Part shown: positions 1 to 7,828 of the stretch, piece by piece | Numbering within the stretch: the first letter of the stretch is position 1 | Layout: each line of letters starts with the position of its first letter | Assembly: GCA_964490015.1 (NCBI GenBank) | Contig: CAZBBA010000013.1 | Location: 1-64,000, forward strand | Reading direction: 5' to 3' | DNA: 64,000 nt | Source of the DNA: Perlabentimonas sp964490015 | GTDB taxonomy: Bacteria > Bacteroidota > Bacteroidia > Bacteroidales > Tenuifilaceae | The notes under the pieces: generated by a model | Told to the model about the DNA's origin: nothing | The model's database searches: none | Seen by the model: the letters and a program-made list of their open reading frames with translations, nothing else | Translations under genes and position numbers: made by a program

Positions 1-333
1 CTCATCCCCCCCGACAACTATCTCTCCAACCCCGATAACCCACCCAACAACCCCGATGCCCATCTCAACAACCCCGACAACGATCTCGACAACCCCGACA
101 ACAATCTCGACAACCCCGACGGTCATCTCGGCAACCCCGACGTCCATCCCGACAACCCCGATACCCATCCCAACAACCCCGACAACAATCTCGGCAACCC
201 CGACGCCCTTCTCGGCAACCCCGACAACGATCTCGACAACCCCGACAACGATCTCGACAACCCCGACAACAATCTCGGCAACCCCGACGCCCCTCTCGAC
301 AACCCCGACAATCAATCCGAGAACCATTATCGC
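1..333. repeat. 21-bp tandem repeat field, about 15 degenerate units
   Basis: Twelve units in strict 21-bp register run from 61 to 312, with consensus NATCTCGACAACCCCGACAAC. Decayed units lie before them (from about position 19) and after them (313-333). The core CAACCCCGAC is nearly invariant and the first bases of each unit vary. Because the period is a multiple of three and the unit lacks stop codons, open frames exist on both strands, but they translate only to seven-residue repeats such as TISTTPT. They have no plausible start or signal sequence, so I read the stretch as noncoding. The array runs to the window edge, so its full size is unknown. Confidence 0.85.
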
Positions 334-428
334 TAATAACAAAACCCCGACAACCAATCAGCCAATCTGTCTCGGGTTGACGAGTTAACGGATCGCTCAA
401 TCACTCAACCAGCCAGCGGCAGGCAGGT

Positions 429-492
429 CACTCAATCACTCAATCACTCAATCATTCAATCCCTCAATCATTCAATCCCTCAATCATTCAAT
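429..492. repeat. 8-bp tandem repeat (CACTCAAT/CATTCAAT/CCCTCAAT), 8 units
   Basis: Eight consecutive octamers: three CACTCAAT, then alternating CATTCAAT and CCCTCAAT. A related fragment lies just upstream at about 397-408. The 3' flank reads CTTTACCTAAACCTC. The same unit and flank occur in inverse orientation near 19680-19717, so this is a dispersed element and not a private microsatellite. Confidence 0.85.
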
Positions 493-531
493 CTTTACCT
501 AAACCTCAACTTTCACCCTCCCAAAAACACA

Positions 532-563
532 TTTGCTTTTTACCCAATAATCAGCTAGCTTTG
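532..563 (+). promoter_or_regulatory. Bacteroidota-type promoter for the DUF4290-murA operon
   Basis: TTTG at 532-535 and TAGCTTTG at 556-563 are separated by 20 bases. This matches the Bacteroidota sigma-ABfr consensus (TTTG, N19-20, TAnnTTTG). The transcript would start near 570 and leave a leader of about 85 nt before the ATG at 657. Confidence 0.6.
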
Positions 564-656
564 CAAATATTTGCATCCCTACATGGTGCACAAAGCTATC
601 CACACGTTTGAGATGAATTACCGCCTTTAATTTGATACTTTAACTCCTTATATTAC

Positions 657-1247
657 ATGGATTACAATACCCAGCGTAAAGACTTAACGTTGCCAGAGTA
701 CGGAAGACACATTCAGGAAATGGTGAACCAGCTGATGGCCATCGACGACCGCGAGGAACGCAACAAAACCGCCAAGGCCATTATCACCGTAATGGGTAAC
801 ATGAACCCCCATCTGCGCGATATCAACGACTTTAAGCATAAACTTTGGGATCACCTCCACATTATGGCCGGCTTTAACCTCGATATCGACTCGCCATACC
901 CCAAGCCCGAGGCATCGGTTATTTACGAGAAACCCAAGCAGGTGCCCTATCCTTCCAATCCCATTAAGAAAAAGCACTACGGTCGCTCCATCCTGCTGAT
1001 GATCGAAAAGGCTATGGCGATGGAACCCGGCGAGCAAAAGGAGGCGCTTACGCGCCTTGTGGCCAACCACATGAAAAAGTCGTACCTTATCTGGAATAAG
1101 GACTCCGTTTCCGACGAGGATATTATCCGCGACCTCAAGGAGCTAAGCCAGGGCAATCTTACCCCATCACCCGATTTTAAGTTTAACGAGGTTAGGGAGA
1201 ATGTTCCTTACAAACCCCGTAAAAAATTCCAACCCCGTAAAAAATAA
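657..1247 (+). CDS. DUF4290 domain protein
   Basis: A 196-aa soluble protein without signal peptide or membrane segment. Its N-terminal 170 residues match what I know of DUF4290, a family nearly confined to Bacteroidota: an early LPEYGRHIQ-like segment and an NPHLRDINDFKHKLWDHL helix. The C-terminus is strongly basic and ends in two PRKK repeats, which suggests nucleic-acid or ribosome contact, but this is inference. murA follows after 9 bases on the same strand, so the two are almost certainly co-transcribed. This pairing is common in the phylum. The biochemical function is unknown. The ATG follows a consensus promoter. Confidence 0.85.
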   Translation: MDYNTQRKDLTLPEYGRHIQEMVNQLMAIDDREERNKTAKAIITVMGNMNPHLRDINDFKHKLWDHLHIMAGFNLDIDSPYPKPEASVIYEKPKQVPYPSNPIKKKHYGRSILLMIEKAMAMEPGEQKEALTRLVANHMKKSYLIWNKDSVSDEDIIRDLKELSQGNLTPSPDFKFNEVRENVPYKPRKKFQPRKK

Positions 1248-1256
1248 CATTTACCT

Positions 1257-2564
1257 ATGGCAACCTTTGAGATTACCGGAGGCAAATCCCTAGCTGGTGA
1301 GATTACCCCACAGGGTGCAAAAAATGAGGCCTTACAGATTATTTGTGCGGTTTTACTAACCCCCGAGAAGGTTACTATTCGAAATATACCCGATATACGC
1401 GATGTGAATAAGCTTATTGAGCTTATTGCATCTATGGGCGTTGAGGTGCATCGCGAGTCGCCCTCGGTGTGTACCTTTAAGGCCGAGGATGTCGATTTGG
1501 CCTACCTAAAGTCCGAGGAGTTTAAGACCAAGGCTGCTGCCCTCAGGGGATCCATTATGGTGGTTGGCCCACTACTTGCTCGCTTTGGCGTGGGCTATAT
1601 CCCACAACCCGGTGGTGATAAGATTGGTCGTCGCAGGCTCGACACCCACTTTGTGGGTTTTCAGAATCTGGGCGCAACCTTTACATACGACCCCAAGGAG
1701 AATTTTTTCGAGGTTAAGGGCGATAAGCTTAAGGGAGCGTACATGCTGCTCGATGAGGCCTCGGTTACCGGAACGGCAAATATTGTTATGGCTGCCGTGC
1801 TTACACCCGGTAAAACAACCATTTTCAACGCCGCTTGCGAGCCATACCTGCAGCAGCTCTGCAAGATGCTGAACAGGATGGGAGCCAAGATTGATGGCGT
1901 GGGTTCCAACCTGCTCAAAATCGAGGGCGTCGATTCGTTGGGTGGAACAGAGCACACCATTCTTCCCGATATGATTGAGGTGGGCTCGTTTATTGGCCTT
2001 GCGGCCATGACCCGCAGCCAGATCACCATCAAAAACGTTTCGTACGAGGATCTGGGCATTATCCCCAACTCTTTCCGTAGGTTAGGGATTAAGTTCGATA
2101 GGGAAGGTGATGATATTGTGGTCCCCAAGCAGAGTAACTACGAGATCGAAACCTTTATCGATGGCTCCATTATGACCATTGCCGATGCGCCCTGGCCCGG
2201 ACTTACGCCCGACCTGCTAAGCGTATTCCTTGTGGTGGCCACGCAGGCAAAGGGTGCCGTGCTTATTCATCAGAAGATGTTCGAGAGCCGACTATTCTTT
2301 GTCGACAAACTTATCGACATGGGCGCTCAGATTATTCTCTGCGATCCGCACCGTGCCACCGTTATTGGTCATAATCACCAAATGCAGCTCAGGGCAACCT
2401 CAATGGTATCGCCCGATATTAGGGCTGGCGTGGCCCTGCTGATAGCTGCCCTCTCGGCCGATGGAACAAGTGTTATTCACAATATCGAGCAGATTGATCG
2501 AGGATATCAGCAGATTGAGCAGAGGCTAAACGCCCTGGGAGCACAGATAGTGCGAAAGGGGTAA
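1257..2564 (+). CDS. murA: UDP-N-acetylglucosamine 1-carboxyvinyltransferase
   Basis: This is MurA, the enzyme that transfers enolpyruvate from PEP to UDP-GlcNAc in the first committed step of peptidoglycan synthesis in the cytoplasm. At 435 aa it has normal length. The substrate-binding Lys-Asn pair is K22-N23 (GAKNEAL), and the segment GPLLARFG precedes the catalytic loop. In that loop the motif reads PGGDKIG: Asp121 stands where most bacteria have the cysteine that fosfomycin alkylates. Asp at this position is known from mycobacteria and chlamydiae, where the enzyme is active and fosfomycin-insensitive. It lies 9 bp behind the DUF4290 gene and presumably shares its promoter. Confidence 0.97.
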   Translation: MATFEITGGKSLAGEITPQGAKNEALQIICAVLLTPEKVTIRNIPDIRDVNKLIELIASMGVEVHRESPSVCTFKAEDVDLAYLKSEEFKTKAAALRGSIMVVGPLLARFGVGYIPQPGGDKIGRRRLDTHFVGFQNLGATFTYDPKENFFEVKGDKLKGAYMLLDEASVTGTANIVMAAVLTPGKTTIFNAACEPYLQQLCKMLNRMGAKIDGVGSNLLKIEGVDSLGGTEHTILPDMIEVGSFIGLAAMTRSQITIKNVSYEDLGIIPNSFRRLGIKFDREGDDIVVPKQSNYEIETFIDGSIMTIADAPWPGLTPDLLSVFLVVATQAKGAVLIHQKMFESRLFFVDKLIDMGAQIILCDPHRATVIGHNHQMQLRATSMVSPDIRAGVALLIAALSADGTSVIHNIEQIDRGYQQIEQRLNALGAQIVRKG

Positions 2565-2682
2565 TGGCTTTGCCAAAAAATCAGCGGAACAGTTTCGCGT
2601 ATATGCCAATTTGACCGTATTTGCTGTATGGCAAGCAATTTGATTATCGCTATGGCAAATCGGATAAAATATTTATTTAGAT

Positions 2683-3285
2683 ATGAGCAAGAAGAAAACA
2701 GCTAAACACGAGCACGAGAATACTCAGGAAACTTCAGTGAACAACGCAGGGGAACCCACCGGGGTTAACCCCGGGAACAACGGCGAAACATCCGAACAGA
2801 CAGAGAAGATTGAGGAGGTTAAGGCCGAAGAGGTTAATCCCGCAGCCGAGCTGCAAAAACAACTCGACGAGGCCAAGGATAAGTACGTGAGGCTTTCGGC
2901 CGAGTTCGACAACTTCCGCAAGCGCACACAGCGCGAGAAGATGGATTTGATTAAGTACGGCTCCGAGGATGTGATTAAATCCATCCTGCCCTTGATAGAT
3001 GACTTTGACCGCGCCATAAAGCATAGCGAAACAGCCAAGGATGTGGAGGCTATGAGGCAAGGCCTGGTTCTTATTCAAGGAAAATTTAAGGATTTCTTAA
3101 AATCCACAGGAGTGCAGGAAATTGATGCCATGGGCCAGGAACTTGATACCGATATGCACGAGGCAATAACTAAAATTCCTGCACCCGATGAGCAGCTAAA
3201 GGGTAAGATTGTAGATGTGGTTGAGAAAGGATATAAGCTTAACGATAAGGTTATTCGCTTCTCAAAGGTTGTAATTGGAGAGTAA
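2683..3285 (+). CDS. grpE: Nucleotide exchange factor GrpE
   Basis: GrpE releases ADP from DnaK and so resets the Hsp70 cycle. The 200-aa protein has a charged, low-complexity N-terminal tail (to about residue 55), a long dimerisation helix (about 56-95, including a KYVRLSAEFDNFRKRT segment) and a C-terminal beta domain with the family-typical HEAITKIP and GKIVDVVEKGYKLNDKVIR stretches. dnaJ starts 18 bp downstream, the usual Bacteroidota order. dnaK is not in the window, and neither hrcA nor a CIRCE element was seen. The ATG follows a 118-bp gap after murA, in which I found no convincing terminator. Confidence 0.95.
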   Translation: MSKKKTAKHEHENTQETSVNNAGEPTGVNPGNNGETSEQTEKIEEVKAEEVNPAAELQKQLDEAKDKYVRLSAEFDNFRKRTQREKMDLIKYGSEDVIKSILPLIDDFDRAIKHSETAKDVEAMRQGLVLIQGKFKDFLKSTGVQEIDAMGQELDTDMHEAITKIPAPDEQLKGKIVDVVEKGYKLNDKVIRFSKVVIGE

Positions 3286-3302
3286 GCAAATACACGCTAT
3301 AA

Positions 3303-4454
3303 ATGGCAAAAAGAGATTACTACGAGGTTTTAGGCGTTACCAAGGGCGCAAGTAAGGAGGAGATTAAGAAGGCCTACCGTCAGATGGCCATTAAGTTCCA
3401 CCCCGACAAGAACCCCGGCGATCATACCGCCGAGGAGAAGTTTAAGGAGGCTGCCGAGGCATACGAGGTGCTGAGCGACGACAATAAGCGCGCACGCTAC
3501 GACCAGTTTGGTCATGCAGGTATGAATGGCGGTTCGGGTGGTTTTGGTGGTGGCGGAATGACTGTTGAGGATATCTTTAGCCAGTTTGGCGATATTTTTG
3601 GCGGACACTTTGGCAGTTCCTTTGGTGGTTTTGGCGGTGGTGGCCGCAGCTCGCGCCGCGTGAACAAGGGCGCCGACCTTAGGGTTAAGGTAAAACTTAA
3701 TCTCCATGAGATTGCCAATGGTGTTGAGAAAAAGCTGAAAGTTAACAAGTACGTAGGCTGTAAATCGTGTTCCGGTACTGGAGCAGCCAATGGCTCATCG
3801 TACTCTACCTGTTCAACGTGTAGGGGTTCAGGATATGTAACCCGGGTTACCAATACTCTACTTGGGCAAATGCAAACCACATCACCCTGTCCAAGCTGTA
3901 ATGGCGAGGGCAAGATGATTACCGATCGCTGTACCAGCTGTTCGGGCGAGGGAATTGTTCGCGATGCGGAGGTTATCACCGTTAAGATTCCAGCTGGCGT
4001 TGCCGAGGGTATGCAGATGTCGGTTTCGGGCAAAGGGAATGCAGCTCGCCGCGGAGGTGTGAATGGCGATTTGCTGGTGCTGATCGAGGAGGAGAGGGAT
4101 CCCAATCTTACTCGCGATGGCAACGATCTTATCTATAGCCTTTACGTAAGCTTTCCCGAAGCAGCCCTGGGCGCTCCAGTTGAGATACCCACTGTTGATG
4201 GCAAGGTGAAAATTAAGATTGAGCCAGGTACTCAGCCCGGAAGGGTTTTACGTTTACGCGGCAAGGGCTTACCCGATGTGAACGGCTATGGTCGGGGCGA
4301 TTTACTGGTAAGCATTAACGTTTGGGTGCCCAAAAATCTTTCGAAGGATGAGAAAGCTATCCTTGAAAAGCTGAGTAAGTCCGACAGTTTTACTCCCGCC
4401 CCCGACTCAGGCGACAAGAACTTCTTTGAGCGGATGAGAGGATTCTTCGACTAG
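3303..4454 (+). CDS. dnaJ: Chaperone DnaJ
   Basis: DnaJ stimulates DnaK ATPase activity and delivers clients. The 383-aa protein shows the full type I layout: a J domain (1-70, HPD at 33-35), a Gly/Phe-rich linker (about 75-117), a zinc-binding region with four CxxCxGxG modules (Cys153/156, 170/173, 196/199, 210/213) and the two C-terminal client-binding beta domains. It is co-transcribed with grpE. A hairpin at 4477-4505 ends the unit. Confidence 0.97.
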   Translation: MAKRDYYEVLGVTKGASKEEIKKAYRQMAIKFHPDKNPGDHTAEEKFKEAAEAYEVLSDDNKRARYDQFGHAGMNGGSGGFGGGGMTVEDIFSQFGDIFGGHFGSSFGGFGGGGRSSRRVNKGADLRVKVKLNLHEIANGVEKKLKVNKYVGCKSCSGTGAANGSSYSTCSTCRGSGYVTRVTNTLLGQMQTTSPCPSCNGEGKMITDRCTSCSGEGIVRDAEVITVKIPAGVAEGMQMSVSGKGNAARRGGVNGDLLVLIEEERDPNLTRDGNDLIYSLYVSFPEAALGAPVEIPTVDGKVKIKIEPGTQPGRVLRLRGKGLPDVNGYGRGDLLVSINVWVPKNLSKDEKAILEKLSKSDSFTPAPDSGDKNFFERMRGFFD

Positions 4455-4476
4455 TTAAATGATCTAATTAATATTG

Positions 4477-4505
4477 CACGGATTACCTACAGCTGGTAAT
4501 CCGTG
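4477..4505 (+). terminator. Terminator hairpin after dnaJ
   Basis: Perfect 11-bp stem, CACGGATTACC pairing with GGTAATCCGTG, around a 7-nt loop, followed by a T-rich stretch. It lies 23 bp past the dnaJ stop. Confidence 0.7.
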
Positions 4506-4577
4506 TTTGCTTTAGGTGAAGTTTGGCCGAGTATAAAAATGCTGGCGTAAATGGACCTGTTGAAAATTCAAAAATGG

Positions 4578-4585
4578 TACATTTG
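4578..4585 (+). promoter_or_regulatory. Possible -7 box upstream of mnmH
   Basis: TACATTTG fits TAnnTTTG and lies 30 bp before the GTG start at 4616. The only upstream TTG (4560-4562) is 15 bases away, shorter than the usual 19-20 spacing, so support is weak. Confidence 0.3.
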
Positions 4586-4615
4586 CAAATCCTTTCCCAT
4601 TAATAATTTTAAGTT

Positions 4616-5632
4616 GTGAAACCCATTCAGCCATCACAGTTGCTTGAGCATCTTAATGGCAACCCGCTAATCGATGTTCGAACTCCCGCCGAATATGCCT
4701 CGGGGCATATCCCTGGAGCAATCAATATTCCTCTTTTCTCCAACGAAGAGCGTGCCGAGGTGGGTACTCTATATAAAAGGGCAAGCCGAGAAAAGGCCAT
4801 GCTTAGAGCGCTGGATATTGTGGGGCCCAAGATGTCGAGCCTTGTAAAGCAGGCCAGCAAGATTGAGTACACCGATAAGCTGGTTGTGCACTGCTGGCGT
4901 GGTGGCATGCGCTCCTCATCGTTTGCCTGGCTGATGAATACAGTCGGAATACCAACGGTTACGGTAAATGGCGGATACAAGGGATTTCGCCGATATGCTG
5001 CCTCGGTTATTAATCAAAGTTGGAGTTTTAAGGTTATTACAGCGTGCACCGGCAGTGGTAAAACCGAACTGTTGCTAAAGCTACAGGAACTGGGCGAGCA
5101 GGTAATCGATTTGGAAGGACTGGCCAATCACAAGGGCTCTGTTTTTGGAGGTTTAGGTCATGCACCCCAGCCTACCACCGAGCAGTTCGAGAACGACCTG
5201 TTCTGGGCTATAAAAGATTTAGATATTAACCGTACCATTTGGGTTGAGGACGAGTCGATGTGCATTGGCCACGTGTTTATCCCGCAGGAGTTTTATCAAA
5301 GGATGCATTTCAGCCCATTGGTAAAGGTCGATTTGTCCTTAGATCAACGCATCGAAAGGCTGGTTAAGGAGTACGCCCTGTTTACCAAAGAGGAGCTAAC
5401 CCATGCTATTAGCAAGATAACCAAACGGCTGGGGGGCGATAATGCTAAGCATGCCGTTGAGGCTATCGAAAGAGGGGATTTTCACGAGGCCACCCGAATC
5501 CTACTCTGGTACTACGACAAGGCCTACAACCGGAGCATAGAGGAGCGGCGAAAGTTGATGTCCTTTGAGAAGGAATTCGAATCATTTGATGCATTTAGGA
5601 TAGCATCCTTAATTTTATCTTGTTCTCAGTAA
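4616..5632 (+). CDS. mnmH: tRNA 2-selenouridine synthase (MnmH/SelU)
   Basis: MnmH converts 2-thiouridine at the wobble position of Lys, Glu and Gln tRNAs to 2-selenouridine through a geranylated intermediate, using selenophosphate. The 338-aa protein has an N-terminal rhodanese domain (about 1-130) with active-site Cys93 in HCWRGGMRS, then a P-loop domain with GSGKT (about 146-150). Both are diagnostic. The start is GTG, and no ATG in a sensible position was seen. No selD (selenophosphate synthase) gene is in the window, so the selenium donor must come from elsewhere or only the geranyl transfer occurs. It is probably transcribed alone. Confidence 0.92.
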   Translation: MKPIQPSQLLEHLNGNPLIDVRTPAEYASGHIPGAINIPLFSNEERAEVGTLYKRASREKAMLRALDIVGPKMSSLVKQASKIEYTDKLVVHCWRGGMRSSSFAWLMNTVGIPTVTVNGGYKGFRRYAASVINQSWSFKVITACTGSGKTELLLKLQELGEQVIDLEGLANHKGSVFGGLGHAPQPTTEQFENDLFWAIKDLDINRTIWVEDESMCIGHVFIPQEFYQRMHFSPLVKVDLSLDQRIERLVKEYALFTKEELTHAISKITKRLGGDNAKHAVEAIERGDFHEATRILLWYYDKAYNRSIEERRKLMSFEKEFESFDAFRIASLILSCSQ

Positions 5633-5835
5633 TTTTCAACTTGTTTTTATGATGTATACCAGCCTTGAATTTGTTATTTTTAAATGAAAGTGCTTTGTTC
5701 ATGATTGGCATGTACTTGCACGTCGTACAGTCCTTCTCTTTGCTATGTGCTTAAATAGTGAGCAAAGTAGCATGAGAAAATAGCGTATTGTATATCATAA
5801 GTTTTATGTGCATTTTTGCTGTGTTTTTTTAATCT

Positions 5836-5863
5836 AACACCTATTTACTTTGGTGTTTTTTTT
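5836..5863 (+). terminator. Rho-independent terminator before the acyl-CoA synthetase gene
   Basis: AACACC pairs with GGTGTT around a 10-nt loop and is followed by six more T. It lies about 200 bp past the mnmH stop, so it may end a long mnmH 3' UTR or a short unrecognised transcript in 5640-5835. The rest of that gap shows no gene. Confidence 0.5.
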
Positions 5864-5922
5864 GGTTTAATATCATATCTAAATTAGTTAGCTCCAAGTT
5901 TTTGTAATTCAAAAATTGTACA

Positions 5923-7686
5923 ATGAAAGTAACAAGGTTATTCGATTTGCTTGACCATTATCTTGAGTTGTATCCTGAGCAGGATGCTGCATTGGCCTCA
6001 AAGCGGAATGGTGAATGGGTAAAAATTAGTATACAGCAGTACGTTGAGAGGGTCAACAACGTAAGCTATGGCCTAATGGCCCTGGGCATTGGCCGCCACG
6101 ATAAGGTTGGGATTGTAAGTGGCAATAGGCCCGAGTGGAATATTCTTGACATGGCCATCATGCAGATTGGAGCCGTTTGCATTCCTATTTATCCTACCAT
6201 TAGCCAAAGCGACTATCGCTACATCCTTAACCATGCAGAGATGAAGATGATTTTTGTTGAAGGTAAGGATTTACATAGAAAGCTAGAACCCATACTTCCT
6301 GAGATTTCATCCCTTAAGGAGATTTATACTTTCGACAACCACGGCGACACCTACCGCTACCTTGATCAGCTGATTGCTCTGGGAATGGAAAATCCTAACC
6401 CCGAAAAGCTAAAGGAAATAAAGCAATCCGTATCGGAATTTGATATGGCCACAATTATTTACACATCGGGGACTACTGGAAATCCAAAAGGTGTTATGCT
6501 TTCGCACAGCAACATCGTGAACAACTTTATGAACGTAACCCAAACGCCCCAAAAGTGGAGCAAAACTGCTTTCAGCTTTTTGCCTCTATGCCATGCCTAC
6601 GAGCGGGTGCTTGTGTACATGTATCATTACCTAGGGATGTCGATATACTACGCAGAGAGTCTGGGTACAATTTCCGAGAACATAAAAGAGGTAAAGCCTA
6701 CCATGATGACCTGCGTTCCCCGTGTGCTCGAGAAGATTTACTACAAGCTCTACGCTGCTGGAAATAAGTTACCCTTCTTTCAGAAAAAGCTATACTACTG
6801 GGCGTTTAGGGTTGCTACTAGGTATCAACTCGAGGGGATGAGCCGGTGGTACAAAATGCAGCATAAATTGGCCGATAAGCTTATCTACTCCAAATGGCGA
6901 AAAGCTATTGGTGGCAACTTCGACATAGTGGTGTCGGGCGGATCGAGCATTCAGATTCACATGGCCTCATTTTTCTCCGCCATTGGATTGCCCGTGTTTG
7001 AGGGCTACGGGTTAAGCGAAACATCACCGGTTATTGCCGTTAGCTGCCGTGGGAAAAACGGACGAAAGTTTGGTACTGTTGGGCCACCTCTGCCTGGAGT
7101 TGAGGTTAAGATTGGTGAGAACAACGAAATACTTTGCCGAGGCCATAACGTGATGATGGGCTACTACAAAGACCCTGAACTAACAGCTCAGGTTATTGAC
7201 TCAAACGGGTGGTTTCATACTGGCGATACTGGAAAGTTTACGCCTGAAGGTCTTCTGATCATCACCGGGAGGCTGAAGAGTATATTTAAAACATCCTTTG
7301 GAAAATATGTTAACCCTCAGGCAATAGAGTCGAAGTTTACCGAATCGCCAATGATAGAGAATATGATGGTGGTAGGCGAAAACCAGAAGTTTGCTGCTGC
7401 CCTAATCAGTCCCGACTTTGCCTACCTTAAAACCTGGTGCCAAGACAATAGCATCCCCTATACCACCAACGAGCAGGTAGTTGCTCATCCCGAGGTGCTT
7501 AAGCGGTTTCAGCAGGAGGTAAAGGAGTATAACCGATACTTCGGCGAGTTTGAGCAGGTGAAAAAGTATGCTATTCTTCCCGATGAATGGACCATGCAGA
7601 AGGGATTCCTCTCGCCAACTTTAAAGATAAAGCGCAACGTGCTTGAGAAGCACTATGCCGAACGAATTGAGAAACTTTTTAGCTAA
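5923..7686 (+). CDS. AMP-binding long-chain fatty acid-CoA ligase
   Basis: A 587-aa member of the ANL (acyl-adenylate-forming) superfamily. It activates a fatty acid with ATP to acyl-AMP and then acyl-CoA. The AMP-binding P-loop motif YTSGTTGNPKGVMLSH is intact (about residues 186-201), followed by the FEGYGLSETSP motif and a GWFHTGD motif. The C-terminal domain has the GRLKSIFKTSFGKYV hinge. In long-chain ligases this hinge normally reads GRxKdlikxxsGe or similar; here IFKTSFGKYV is the variant seen in membrane-associated FadD15/ACSL-like enzymes. There is no signal peptide. It is a single-gene unit ended by the hairpin at 7771. Confidence 0.9.
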   Translation: MKVTRLFDLLDHYLELYPEQDAALASKRNGEWVKISIQQYVERVNNVSYGLMALGIGRHDKVGIVSGNRPEWNILDMAIMQIGAVCIPIYPTISQSDYRYILNHAEMKMIFVEGKDLHRKLEPILPEISSLKEIYTFDNHGDTYRYLDQLIALGMENPNPEKLKEIKQSVSEFDMATIIYTSGTTGNPKGVMLSHSNIVNNFMNVTQTPQKWSKTAFSFLPLCHAYERVLVYMYHYLGMSIYYAESLGTISENIKEVKPTMMTCVPRVLEKIYYKLYAAGNKLPFFQKKLYYWAFRVATRYQLEGMSRWYKMQHKLADKLIYSKWRKAIGGNFDIVVSGGSSIQIHMASFFSAIGLPVFEGYGLSETSPVIAVSCRGKNGRKFGTVGPPLPGVEVKIGENNEILCRGHNVMMGYYKDPELTAQVIDSNGWFHTGDTGKFTPEGLLIITGRLKSIFKTSFGKYVNPQAIESKFTESPMIENMMVVGENQKFAAALISPDFAYLKTWCQDNSIPYTTNEQVVAHPEVLKRFQQEVKEYNRYFGEFEQVKKYAILPDEWTMQKGFLSPTLKIKRNVLEKHYAERIEKLFS

Positions 7687-7770
7687 CCTTCAGCTACCTT
7701 TAGGGCATTTGAGGTCTCGTCGATCTTGAAAAAGGATACAGCAAGTTTTGCTAATATTTGAACCTAATAC

Positions 7771-7809
7771 CAAAGAGCCATAGAGGAGTAATTTCTCTAT
7801 GGCTCTTTG
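7771..7809. terminator. Bidirectional terminator hairpin between convergent genes
   Basis: A perfect 15-bp stem (7771-7785 with 7795-7809, core AGAGCCATAGAG) encloses a 9-nt loop. It lies between the plus-strand acyl-CoA ligase and the minus-strand dipeptidase and can serve both. Confidence 0.8.
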
Positions 7810-7828
7810 TTTGAGAAGTAACTTTTCG

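Noticed and set aside
56..400. Open frames on both strands through the 21-bp repeats (110-111 aa)
   Set aside because: The unit has no stop codon in several frames, so long frames arise automatically. Products are only 7-residue repeats, with no start context.
1..492. CRISPR array
   Set aside because: The repeats are directly adjacent (21 bp and 8 bp periods) with no unique spacers, and no cas gene is nearby.
3512..4123. 203-aa frame antisense to dnaJ
   Set aside because: It lies opposite the conserved dnaJ frame and its composition reflects the Gly/Phe and Cys codons of dnaJ.
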